Assembly (NCBI GenBank): GCA_036365515.1
Contig: CM070874.1
Location: forward strand, 216,331,442 to 216,395,441
Direction: 5' to 3'
DNA from: Torymus aiolomorphi
Lineage: Eukaryota > Arthropoda > Insecta > Hymenoptera > Torymidae
Length of the DNA: 64,000 nt
Positions within the stretch are counted from its first letter, which is position 1; each line of letters opens with the position of its first letter. This document shows positions 55,451-64,000 of the stretch, piece after piece. Below the pieces are notes generated by a model. The model saw only the letters and a list, made by a program, of their open reading frames with translations. It did no database searches and was not told the DNA's origin. A program made the translations under genes and the position numbers.

Positions 55451-55468
55451 AACGGTTGTTTGTTTCAG
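55451..55468 (+). promoter_or_regulatory. 3' splice acceptor directly before the post-pol ORF
   Basis: A T/G-rich run, ttgtttgtttcag, ends in AG at 55467-55468 and abuts ATG 55469. It is 35 nt after the pol stop. In env-bearing insect elements the post-pol gene is expressed from such a spliced RNA. Confidence 0.6.
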
Positions 55469-56392
55469 ATGAGGGCCGGACGAGGACGACCACAGAGGAG
55501 GGGATGGGGAGCCCCGCACTCCCCGTACCCGGAGTTCCGCGACCTCCCGGAGTCGGTGTATGCAACACCGACTGGGGAGATCGTGGACCTGGAAACGGGT
55601 AGAGTGCGGTCATTCGTGCCGCCCCGGCTCCTCCAACGTGTGTCGTGGGCAGAGGAGGTGGAGAGTGAAGAGCGTGCGAGAGTGGAGAAGGAGAGGGTGG
55701 AGAGAGAGAGAGAAAGGGAAGAGTGTGCAAGAGTGGAGAAGGAGAGGGTAGAGAGAGAGAGAGAAAGGGAAGAGTGTGCGAGAGTGGAGAAGGAGAGGGT
55801 TGAGAGAGAAAGAGAAAAGGAAGAGTGTGCGAGAGTGGAGAAGGAGAGGGTAGAGAGAGAGAGAGAAAAGGAAGAGCGTGTGAGAGTGGAGAAGGAGAGG
55901 GTAGAGAGAGAAAGAGAAAGGGAAGAGTGTGCGAGAGTGGAGAAGGAGAGGGTGGAGAGAGAGAGAGAAAGTGAAGAGCGTGCGAGAGTGGAGGAGGAGA
56001 GAGTGGAAAGAGAGAGGTTTGAGAGAATTAGGTTAGAGGAGGAGCGTATAGCCAGAGTGAGACGGAAGACCGAGAGATTAGAGAGGGAGAGACGGGTTCG
56101 AGAGGAAAAGGAAGAGGAGGAGAGAAAGGAATGGGAAATGAGAGAGATCGTGCGAAAGAGTAAAGAGAGAGAGGAGAGGGGAGAGATGGAGAAGGAGAGG
56201 GTGGAGAGAAGGCTGAGGGAGGCGTCAGAGAGAGAAAGAGAGCGGCGTCGGGGTGGCCGTCGGAGCGAGCGACGAGCTGGAAGCATGTCGTCTCCGGGGA
56301 GCCATTCCCCGCCGACTGTTCGTCCCCAGTGGCGCGGCACGGAGTTCCCCTCTGTCGCCGCCAAGAGCCGACTCGGCGGAGACGGCGGCTGA
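55469..56392 (+). CDS. post-pol ORF, part a: Arg/Glu coiled coil with 22-residue repeats
   Basis: The ATG at 55469 follows the splice acceptor. The first ~65 residues are Pro/Arg-rich, then a helix-forming region of about 200 residues is made mostly of E and R, with the unit ARVEKERVEREREREE repeated about six times at 66-bp spacing (about 55675-56000). A long charged coiled coil is expected. It is not like a glycoprotein: no signal peptide or membrane segment. The tail changes frame around 56330-56390 relative to the next open part. Function unknown; with the zinc knuckles of part c it may bind RNA or assemble with Gag. Confidence 0.6.
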   Translation: MRAGRGRPQRRGWGAPHSPYPEFRDLPESVYATPTGEIVDLETGRVRSFVPPRLLQRVSWAEEVESEERARVEKERVEREREREECARVEKERVEREREREECARVEKERVEREREKEECARVEKERVEREREKEERVRVEKERVEREREREECARVEKERVERERESEERARVEEERVERERFERIRLEEERIARVRRKTERLERERRVREEKEEEERKEWEMREIVRKSKEREERGEMEKERVERRLREASERERERRRGGRRSERRAGSMSSPGSHSPPTVRPQWRGTEFPSVAAKSRLGGDGG

Positions 56393-56969
56393 GGGGAGCA
56401 CTGAGGAACAACTTAGCCGAGCGGCTGAGTTGGAGCTTGCCGCTTACCTCGCGGCCGAGCAGGGCACCGCTCCCTGCGATGACGGGTCGGGGGTTGAGGC
56501 CTCCACCCGTCCGTCCCCTCTAGGGCGTACGGAAAGACCGGGGCCGGAGGGCCGGGAGCAGGAACCGGCGTTTCGGGAACCCGACATTCCCGGGGAGTAC
56601 CTACTCCGATTCCTGCCCGTACCGACCCTCACGACCCCTCCAGAGCCCATGGAGTGGGACCTGGAGGAGGCCCCGCCTACCCCGGTCGGCGCGAATATCG
56701 TCGAGGAGTCCCTGGCCGGGGAGGCGGCGAGAGGACGTGGAGAGAGGAGAAAGCGGGGGAGGAAAAAGAAGGTGAAGCCCTATAACCCGCGGCGGCATCT
56801 GGAGCCGGAGGACTATGTCTCGGGGAGGTGTACACCCCCCCGGGAGCCGTCGCCGGCTCCCGAGCCATCGCGCGCCCCATTTCTTAGTGGAGAGAGAGAG
56901 CGAGGCGGTAGAAGTAGGTCGAGGGCGAGCGCGGGGTCAGGGGGAGTGGGCGAGAGCCACTACCCGTAA
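56253..56969 (+). CDS. post-pol ORF, part b: Pro/Glu/Arg-rich linker
   Basis: This frame overlaps part a in the +1 register and stops at 56967-56969. From about 56380 it reads as a helical acidic stretch (EEQLSRAAELELAAYLAAEQ), then proline-rich linkers and a basic cluster (RGERRKRGRKKKVK) resembling a nuclear-localisation signal. No ATG in good context marks its start, so it is best read as the continuation of part a after a frameshift (mutational or programmed). Confidence 0.45.
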   Translation: MAVGASDELEACRLRGAIPRRLFVPSGAARSSPLSPPRADSAETAAEGSTEEQLSRAAELELAAYLAAEQGTAPCDDGSGVEASTRPSPLGRTERPGPEGREQEPAFREPDIPGEYLLRFLPVPTLTTPPEPMEWDLEEAPPTPVGANIVEESLAGEAARGRGERRKRGRKKKVKPYNPRRHLEPEDYVSGRCTPPREPSPAPEPSRAPFLSGERERGGRSRSRASAGSGGVGESHYP

Positions 56970-56983
56970 AAACGAGGGGGATT

Positions 56984-57325
56984 ATGTTTGGTGGTCTCTT
57001 GCCGATTCCCACGGACCCCGCGCTCGATCCTCCCCCAAAGGTCTGCTACAACTGTTGGCAGGAGGGCCATCCATGCGTCCGTTGCCCCCGCCCTGCCGGT
57101 GTTTATTGCCATAATTGTGGCCGGCGGGGTGCGGACTTGACGGTGTGTCCTCGATGCTGGGTGGCCCACCGGGATTACATCCGGGCGCGTTATGGGAGGG
57201 AGGGGCCGCGATTCGCCGTTCCCCACCGCCCAGATAGAAGGGCGACGGCGACGGCTGACCAGGTGGCGGAGAGTCGCCCGGTGGAGTCCGCCCCCGCCGT
57301 GAGATCGCCCCCCCCCATCCTCTGA
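56984..57325 (+). CDS. post-pol ORF, part c: zinc-knuckle domain
   Basis: It starts at ATG 56984 and holds CYNCWQEGHPCVRC, a CCHC knuckle, then CHNCGRRGADLTVC with CPRC, a related Cys motif in which the His is missing. These resemble the nucleocapsid knuckles in gag of the same element, so nucleic-acid binding is likely. It is in the frame of part a, i.e. shifted relative to part b. TGA at 57323-57325 follows a run of eight C (57308-57315). Confidence 0.5.
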   Translation: MFGGLLPIPTDPALDPPPKVCYNCWQEGHPCVRCPRPAGVYCHNCGRRGADLTVCPRCWVAHRDYIRARYGREGPRFAVPHRPDRRATATADQVAESRPVESAPAVRSPPPIL

Positions 57326-57658
57326 AGACCCCACGCGGACCGGGGAGACTCGTCGCGGCCGGGGCCCCCGGAGCCCAGCGTTCTCCCGTCAGAGAACTTG
57401 TCGGTTGCGGTGGCCTCGGTGGCGACGGTCACAACTGTGCCCGAACCGCCGAAGCCGAGAGAGCGGCCGCCCCGGGTGGAGCGCCCTCATGGCTCGGGGG
57501 AGCAAGCAAGGGCGATTCCAGCTGTACCGACAGTAGCTCAGGCGCTACAGCTAATGGATAGCCTGAGCGACCTCCCCCTGGAGGTTAAGAGGGTGGTCCT
57601 CCTGGGGATTTTCGGGCGGCCTGGAGTGGAGAAAGAGAGAGAGAAGGAGGGAGAGTAG
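57326..57658 (+). CDS. post-pol ORF, part d: in-frame continuation after TGA
   Basis: The frame of part c stays open after the TGA to 57656-57658. It is Pro/Val-rich and ends with a helix-like segment (QALQLMDSLSDLPLEVKRVV) reminiscent of the short helical tails of Gag-like proteins. It may be reached by a shift in the C run or be lost. Confidence 0.35.
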   Translation, partial: RPHADRGDSSRPGPPEPSVLPSENLSVAVASVATVTTVPEPPKPRERPPRVERPHGSGEQARAIPAVPTVAQALQLMDSLSDLPLEVKRVVLLGIFGRPGVEKEREKEGE

Positions 57659-58012
57659 GGGAGTAGGAGGGCCGAGAGAGTAGTGTAGAGAGGAGAGAAT
57701 GACGTGGAGAGTTGGAGAGGAGTGGAGAGAGAGCGTGGAGAGAGGAGAATAAGAGCCGGGGCGGACGTTCGGGGAAGGGCCGGACGCTGGACGCCATCTG
57801 TGGAGAGAGGAGAGAGAGGGGATATATCCCTGGACCCACCGAAGCAACGCCGTGGAGTCGAGAGGAAAGAAGTTAGAGGGGGGACCGTCGTTCCCCGGTG
57901 AGTATCTTTATTCCGTCGGAATGTTTCATGCCCAGGTGACCGGCTGAAGAGAGAGAAAAAGAGAGAAGGCGGAAACTAGTATGAGCGGAAAACTCGGGGT
58001 GTGTTCCGTCCT

Positions 58013-58024
58013 AGGAGGGGGGAG
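58013..58024 (+). promoter_or_regulatory. polypurine tract
   Basis: aggaggggggag lies just before the 3' LTR start at 58027, the plus-strand primer site. Confidence 0.8.
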
Positions 58025-58026
58025 TT

Positions 58027-59552
58027 TGTGACGTGGTAAGTCGTCACCATTTTCTTTTTCTCTCTCTCGAGCTGCGTGGCAGGGGCACTGTTGTCCTAAG
58101 CTCCCTTATTTATTTTTCGGGATGTTTCTTTCTGTTTCGGTGCTTGATCCCGGTGGGTATCGAGTGGAGGAGAGTGAAGCCGAGAAGGATTAGGAGAGGC
58201 AAGATTCCTGTGCTTCCCCCCCCGCCCAGGTAGGTAAGTAGATCAAGTGGAGTGATAGTCGCGCGGGGCGCGTTCGAATTTCGCGCGCCTCCGTGCGCCG
58301 CGGAGCTGGAGAGCGCGGTGGCAGCACCTCGCGGGCGAGGATGCGCGGCCGTGCGCTGCTACAGCGGGGAGGCGCTCCGCTGAGGGGCACGGCCGAGAGA
58401 AGGGAGAGAGGAGCCACGTGCGAAGCAGTAGTAGAGCCGATCTACTGATGCAACCCGTGGGACGCCGGCGCATGTGCGGGGGCATCGAGAAGGCGCGCGC
58501 GGGAGAGATCGGCAGTGTCGAACGAGCCGGTGCCGAGTGAGCAGTTGGAGAGAGAGAGCTTGTGCGAGAGAGAGAGCCTGGGGAAGAAGAGGCGAGCAGT
58601 GCGAGAGAGGGTGGAAGCGGCTGACGACGACGAGAACGTGGAGGAGGCCACGAAGGCGAGCGAGGACGACGATATCGGCCGGCGGGAGGAGGAGAGCAGC
58701 GGTCGCGGAGAGGCGAGGGAGAAAGCGAAAGCGAGAGAGAGACGGGACCCGGGGCCGAGGACGGAGAGTCAGCGCTGAGGGCTGTTCATCGTCGAGGTAA
58801 GGGGGACGCGGTTTTAGAGTGGAGAGAGAGTCGCGGGAGGGTAGAGCGAGAGTGCGGGTGCGAGAGAGAGAGAGAGAGAACGAGAGTCGCGGATAACAAT
58901 AAAGTATCGCGCGGCGATGCTCTTGAGTGTCCGCGCGTTTAATGCCGGTGGAGAGAGAGAGAGAGAGAGTATCGCGATTAATATTCGAGCATCGCGCGAC
59001 GATGCTTTTCAAATGTGCGCGCGTCTAACGCCGGTAGAGAGGGAGAGAGAGAGAGAGAATTTGCGTGTGGCGTTTCCGGGAATCGCGTTGCGTCGATCTC
59101 CCAAGTTCGTGCGTACGAGTTGTGCGGAGATGTAGAGCGTGGAGAGTAGAGAGAGAAAGAGATTCGCGTGCGCGACGATCCTTCGAATCACGTCGCGGCG
59201 GGTTTGGTTCGTCGGCGAGGTTCCACGCGGTGTGTCGACGGGTTTCACGAGAGTGAGAAGAGTGAGTGTGTGCGTGTATGCGAGAGTGGAATTAGCTATT
59301 TGTAGTAGGGATTTTTGGTTGTAATAAAATTGAGAGTTACTTGTAGTTGGAGTGTGACTATTTATTTTGCGGTATTACCCTTCCCAACCTTTTCAGCCTC
59401 GTAGCTTGCCCAGGCACGACGTCACAGCGGAATCTCCTTTTGGACGGTAAGTGTGTCGAGAGCGAAGATTGAGAGAGAGAAAGAGGTTAATAATTCTCTT
59501 ATTTGCGGGTGTTCGGGCTCGGCGATTCATCGCCTAAGTACACCATCGCAAA
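58027..59552 (+). mobile_element. 3' LTR
   Basis: Nearly identical to 47262-48783. Differences include a>g near 58292, a>g near 58510 and a cluster near 59176-59182, plus GA length changes. AATAAA is at 59323-59328. Confidence 0.9.
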
Positions 59553-59559
59553 TAATAAT

Positions 59560-60195
59560 AATCAATGTAGTTTGACGACAATAGTCATTTACCATAAAAG
59601 ATCGGATTCTAAAATTGAACACAAAAGAATGATAATTTTTTCAGGCAATTTAATTCACGATGCCGTAGCACTTTACCTAATCCAAGAAATAATAATTAAT
59701 TTCATTAAAAAATCTTTTGATTTCGTTAAAGAAGTAAATGTTTAAAAAATATACACAACTTCTAGAATCTTCTTCATCACTACGAAGATTTTTCTGTTAA
59801 AGTGGTATTGTCATCGGACTGCTCACGGAGAAAATGGATGTGATAGAATTGGTGCTTTCGTAAAAAGTAATGCTAGGCGGGCAAGTTTGCGGGAAGTATC
59901 CGATAATTATATACCAACGCCACAAGATCTTTACGAGAGGGTAACAATATTTTGAAAATATTGTTTGCTTCTTTTCATCAAAAGATGAATATTTAAAAAC
60001 TATACATAAACTAAAACAACGGTTAGATTCAGCAAAAACAGTGCCTGAAACTCCATCCTTTCACTATGTCAAATTATTAGCAGATACTGGAAAGTTAGAT
60101 CTAAAACGATTTTCAGTATCAGCAACTTCCCAATTGTATCATATCTATTCGAATAAAAATAAAAAAAAATTAGAAATTAACAGGATTGAAAGTTA
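59560..60195 (+). pseudogene. decayed fragment of an uncharacterised (probably mobile-element) protein family
   Basis: Plus-strand frames, broken by stops and shifts, show HDAVALYLIQEIIINFIKK, FVKEVNVF, then HGENGCDRIGAFVKSNARRASL, IPTPQDLYE and later SSKDEYLKTIHKLK. The HG(K)xxCDGIGG-like core and the H-D-x-VA pattern recall a family of uncharacterised proteins present in many copies in arthropod and cnidarian genomes; this is from memory. The LTR element inserted just upstream of, or inside, this sequence. Confidence 0.4.
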
Positions 60196-60299
60196 AATTT
60201 GTGACCTACTATAAAAATGATGTTTGAGGCTTTATTGTTTAATGATATTTTTCAGTATGAGAAACCGAAATGGTTCACTACATTTATTAGTATAGAGCT

Positions 60300-60637
60300 C
60301 GCTCGGGTGCAGCGTGAAGAGCGCGTGCGGCCGCTCGTCGCTGTTTTTGTTACTGTTGAACCCTTCATTTCTCGAACTCAAAAAATGAGGGTTTTGTAGC
60401 TTAAGAATTGTACTTTCGAATGGTAAAATGCATTTTCAAACAAAAACAAGATATACTTTGAGAAAAATGACTCTGAACTGACAACTTCAATTTTCGACCA
60501 GAAGGAAGTATTGTTTCGGAGTAAAAGCAATAAGAACATTGGAAAGAGCAGGAAAAAATCTATCGATAAATGTCTTTCGTTTTCTTTCTTAGGGACTTAG
60601 CATACGATTATATGCGAATTGAACAAAGTATATTTTA
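60300..60637 (+). repeat. dispersed repeat split by the mariner
   Basis: Inverted relative of 46788-47130. It is interrupted at TA (60636-60637) by the mariner and resumes at 61931. Confidence 0.8.
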
Positions 60638-61930
60638 CGAGGGTCATTTGATAAGTACCTAGCCTACAAATGAAAACATCAAAATTTTACAAAAAATAAA
60701 ATTTATTTTTCAATGTAGTCTCCTTTTAGTTGAATACACTTGGTCCAGCGGTGTTCCAATTTTTTTAACCCCGTTGAAAAAAATGTTTTCTCTTGGTTTG
60801 CAAAATAGGCCTCCGTGGCGGCGATTACTTCGTTATTGGAGTGGAATCTCTTCCCGGCTAGCGAATTTTTAGGTTCAGAAACAAAAAAAAGTCGCACGGA
60901 GCCAAATCTGGAGAATACGGTGGATGGGGCAGCAGTTCGTAGCGTAATTCGACCAATTTAGCCGTGGCGAGTGCAGAAGTGTGAGCCGGTGCATTATCGT
61001 GGTGGAAAAGCACTTTCTTTTTAGACAAATGGGGCCGTTTTTCTTCTAACACGGCGTCAAATCGGCTCAATAGTTCGGCGTAGTACTGTCCTGTGACCGT
61101 TTTGCCCTTCTCCAGATAGTCAATAAAAATCACACCTTGAGAATCCCAGAAAACAGTGGCCATCACCTTTCCGGCCGACGGGACCGTCTTCGCCTTCTTC
61201 GGAGCAGGTTCACCGGGTAAGGTCCACTGTTTTGACTGCTCCTTGGTCTCTGGAGTGTAGTAGTGAATCCATGTTTCCTCGACGGTCACGTAACGACGTA
61301 AAAACTCTTTTGGATTGCGATTAAACAGCTCCAAACACTGCTCTGAACTGGTCACACGGATGCGATTGTTGTCTGCAGTCAGCAAACGCGGCACCCACCT
61401 TGCTGACAGCTTCCTCATGCCTAAAATCTCATGTAGGATATGCCACACGCGTTCTTCTGAGATGCCTACTATCGCAGCTATCTCGTGCACCTTTAATCGG
61501 CGGTCTGACAAAACGATATCGTGTATTTTTGTCACGTTCTCCTCCGTAGTGGCTGTTTTCGGAGCACCTGGGTGTGGATCATCAAAAACCGACGTACGAC
61601 CACGTTGAAACTCGTTATACGAAAATTTAACGGTCGCCATCGAAGGAGAAGCATCCCCATACACTGCATCCAAGCGTTCTTTAATTTCACTGCGCGATTT
61701 CCCATCCAAAAACAAGAATCGAATCACCGACCGATATTGTTCTTTCTCCATTTTTTCAAAAATCAACGGACACATTTGCTTTCACACGCTCTCAAAAATA
61801 AACTACAACTCCGATCCGGCTGAAATTTCGTCTGTAACCGTTTACAGGAAGATACTGCACTGTAGTGTATTTCTGGTGCGATAGTGGCACCATCTGGCGG
61901 TGAGGCTAGGTACTTGTCAAATGACCCTCG
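60638..61930 (-). mobile_element. mariner transposon (1293 bp), TA duplication present
   Basis: The ends CGAGGGTCATTTGATAAGTA and its inverse tacttgtcaaatgaccctcg are terminal inverted repeats of about 27 bp with a few mismatches. TA flanks both sides (60636-60637, 61931-61932). The length is typical of mariner. The transposase is on the minus strand and inactivated. Confidence 0.95.
60703..61775 (-). pseudogene. mariner transposase with active-site change and frameshift
   Basis: From ATG 61775 the frame has two N-terminal HTH motifs (LFLDGKSRSEIKERL; VHEIAAIVGISEERVWHIL), the linker, then the catalytic region: TVEETWIHYYTPE, LFHHDNAPAHTS and PHPPYSPDLAPCDFFLF. Second and third Asp are 34 residues apart (DD34D). 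The first catalytic Asp, expected in the DETW position, is Glu here (codon at 61278-61280). Near 60880 a frameshift ends the first frame; the rest continues in another frame to 60703 (SLAGKRFHSNNEVI). Both changes inactivate it. Confidence 0.9.
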
Positions 61931-61945
61931 TACGCTAAATATGCG

Positions 61946-64000
61946 CCTCCCACTATATGATCGCAATCAGTATGACGTGTGACACTGCCTCTGGCTGGTG
62001 AAGGCTGGGGGAAACGTCAGCTCGGTAAGTGTTCTATTTGCATAGCATTTATATAGTTTCTATTTGCCGAGCGTCGCTAAGTACATGACGCGCGTGATTC
62101 CTATTTATTTATTTTCTTTAACAGACTGATTAAATTATCGATATTTACGGATTTAATTACCTATTCCTTGATGTGAGAGTTTAATTTTCAAACAAGTTAT
62201 TTACGTTTTGTCATTTTTTTCATTTACGTAAACAATGAACATTCGTTGTACAATATTATAGTCAAATTATAAATTTGTATATCCTGTAACAGACCAAATT
62301 TTAAATTGAAAACATGTGTTGCTACTGCCAACAAAGAAAATATGGAAATATTACATTATAGACGCTTTAAAATATAATCATAATTTTAAATAGTTTTATT
62401 TAAACATCAATTTAAATCTTAAGGTAGTTCTGTAATGTATCAAAAAGTGGGTTTCGAAAGTAACAAAATTCTAGGGAGTTTTTTTTTAGTTTTTAAAATA
62501 TATGTAGCCAACCTATTTTTTGAGATAAACATTATTGAAATTAGTCATTTTTACACTACAGTTAATATAAATCATATCAATTGTGATGAAAAGTAATAAA
62601 GTTTGTTACTTTAAAAGTTGGTTTTAAAAAATAAAAAAGTATGTTATTAAACAAGAAATTCTGCACTTTCTTATAAGTACAATAACATGTATTACGACGA
62701 CCGTTTTAAAACGGTATTTATTGTTGAGAATAAAAAATCGATGTTTTCCTAACCTATTTTGCGTTAGTACGGGAATCTCGTGTTTGTGCAATTAGAAATT
62801 ATTTATTTTCTACTCTATGCTTAAATTATCCCTTAACTTAAAAAATCATATAAGTTCATAAATAATTTTTTCACACATGATTTTACTAATTAAAATGTTA
62901 AATAATACTTATTGTTTCATGATCGCTGCCTTGACTCACGAGTCCTTACAGTACTACCTTACCTATAAACTAGAAATGCCTCCATTTGATTAACATGCTA
63001 ACCAAGAGAGTTGTTCTATTCAAAATAGTTTAATTTTATTAAGATATCTCTTTATGTTTTTCAAACATGAACTATGGACAGAAAATCACTTATTAATCAA
63101 TAATCGCTATGGACAAATTATAGCTATCAAAATTGTTTTGTTTTTTTATTAAATAGTGAAAAACATAATACTACTAGAAAGTTCATTAATAATACCTAAA
63201 TAATATGAGCTTTTATAGTATATAAAATGGAAAAATAATGTATTAAAAATCGAAAAGTCGATGTTTGTGATACAAAATGTTTACGGAAAAAATGATTTCA
63301 GTAATAACTGAAAATTAACTAAGAAAGGAAGCAGTACTGGGACAAAGACAGTTTTCGGACCAGTAGTGGGACAGCAATAAAAAATCAACTATAAACACTT
63401 AAGACGATAATGTCATTAATTTATTAGCATTATTTATGGTGTTTACTATGTAATCACTTCGTCAGTTTGTTGATTTCGCAGATGAAAATAGTGCATAACA
63501 CGGTACCAACTTTTCGAGGCTAATTTTCCGAATGCATATAGCAAAATCCTTGTCCAACATAAGGCACCTCTTGATTTCCATATCACAGCAGTGGGACAGT
63601 CCGAAACACATTAAAAAGTATAGTCCCATTATTGCATCCGGACGGACGTCCTACTACAGCTCCCAAGTAAATTAGTGTGACCCACTCATCAGACAATAGT
63701 TAATTTCTTTGAATGCGATTTATTTCAAAACACCAGCAACGAAAAAAACTTGTTTTTTTAAATAAATCTCCAAACACGAGCTATCTGCCGAGGTGATGAC
63801 TTTTCATGTATTATGCTTCGATATGGTACTACAAAAGATTACAAAAAAATATGCTCGAAACTGTCCCACATCTGCAAACTTTACCTTATATCAATAAGCC
63901 ATATTTTCAAAATTTTATTTGGCTTTTATAACATTAATAAAACCGAAGCAATATTGCCATTAAAAAAAAAAAGATAAAAATATAATAACAAAAATCGAAA
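61946..64000. other. AT-rich region without recognisable genes
   Basis: No credible ORF or RNA gene. A short motif agtgggaca or its inverse recurs between 63340 and 63870 (near 63342, 63364, 63592, 63627 and 63862), possibly an old dispersed repeat. Confidence 0.5.

Larger units (their letters stand above)
47257..59557 (+). mobile_element. young GC-rich Ty3/gypsy-like retrotransposon with a post-pol accessory region
   Basis: Two LTRs (47262-48783 and 58027-59552) enclose primer-binding site, gag, pol and a third coding region. TAATA flanks both outer ends (47257-47261 and 59553-59557). By eye the LTRs differ by about ten substitutions in 1.5 kb plus a few GA-repeat length changes, so insertion is recent. 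Pol is fully open. Gag carries a 10-bp duplication that shifts its frame, so this copy may be defective. GC content is far above that of the surroundings. Confidence 0.92.

Noticed and set aside
55465..56364. 299-codon Ser/Leu-rich frame opposite the coiled-coil ORF
   Set aside because: Antisense shadow of the GA-rich coiled-coil repeats; low complexity throughout.

Overview
The window looks like a transposable-element graveyard from an insect genome. Support comes from the mobile-element mix (Ty3/gypsy-like elements with and without env, Bel/Pao, a Penelope-like element with GIY-YIG coding sequence, a pogo-like element, mariner, several fold-back elements), spliceosomal-type splice signals inside elements, abundant micro- and satellite DNA, and a decayed exon of a class IX myosin. 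A hymenopteran (ant-like) host is my guess from the element mix, not something the sequence proves. I see no convincing intact host gene, and no tRNA, rRNA or CRISPR.

Layout. 1-2.9 kb: 3' end of an LTR element with an envelope-like tail, an RRM protein gene and another ORF, the last two each preceded by a splice-acceptor-like sequence, then a polypurine tract and an LTR. 4.03-16.1 kb (minus): a decayed AT-rich env-bearing Ty3/gypsy-like element with an unusual array of about twelve CCHC zinc knuckles, split by a young 1.5 kb near-palindrome (9746-11279). 16.1-24.8 kb: unidentified coding remnants, microsatellites, fold-back elements, a myosin-IX pseudogene fragment and two tandem-repeat families. 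25.2-33.2 kb: a Penelope-like remnant with inverted arms and a hammerhead-ribozyme-like motif, into whose GIY-YIG reading frame a defective Bel/Pao element (26549-32013, minus) has inserted; its target duplication is perfect and its low-coordinate LTR has shrunk to 13 bp. 34.18-39.94 kb: a 5.8 kb pogo-like element with about 1.1 kb terminal inverted repeats built of ~290 bp subrepeats. 40-43.9 kb: fold-back element and satellites (~310-330 bp and ~174 bp units). 43.9-47.2 kb: mostly unassigned. 47.26-59.55 kb (plus): a young, GC-rich Ty3/gypsy-like element with 1.5 kb LTRs, gag, a textbook -1 frameshift signal, intact pol and an extra post-pol region (coiled coil plus zinc knuckles) behind a splice acceptor. 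60.6-61.9 kb: an inactivated mariner inserted in a repeat whose empty-site relative lies at about 46.8 kb. The rest is AT-rich and unassigned.

The relations among genes are within elements: Gag, Pol, Env and accessory products of each element would act together, and the nested insertions give a relative history (Bel/Pao after Penelope; fold-back element after the env-bearing element; mariner and pogo-like elements into older repeats). All similarity statements come from reading motifs; no database search was run.
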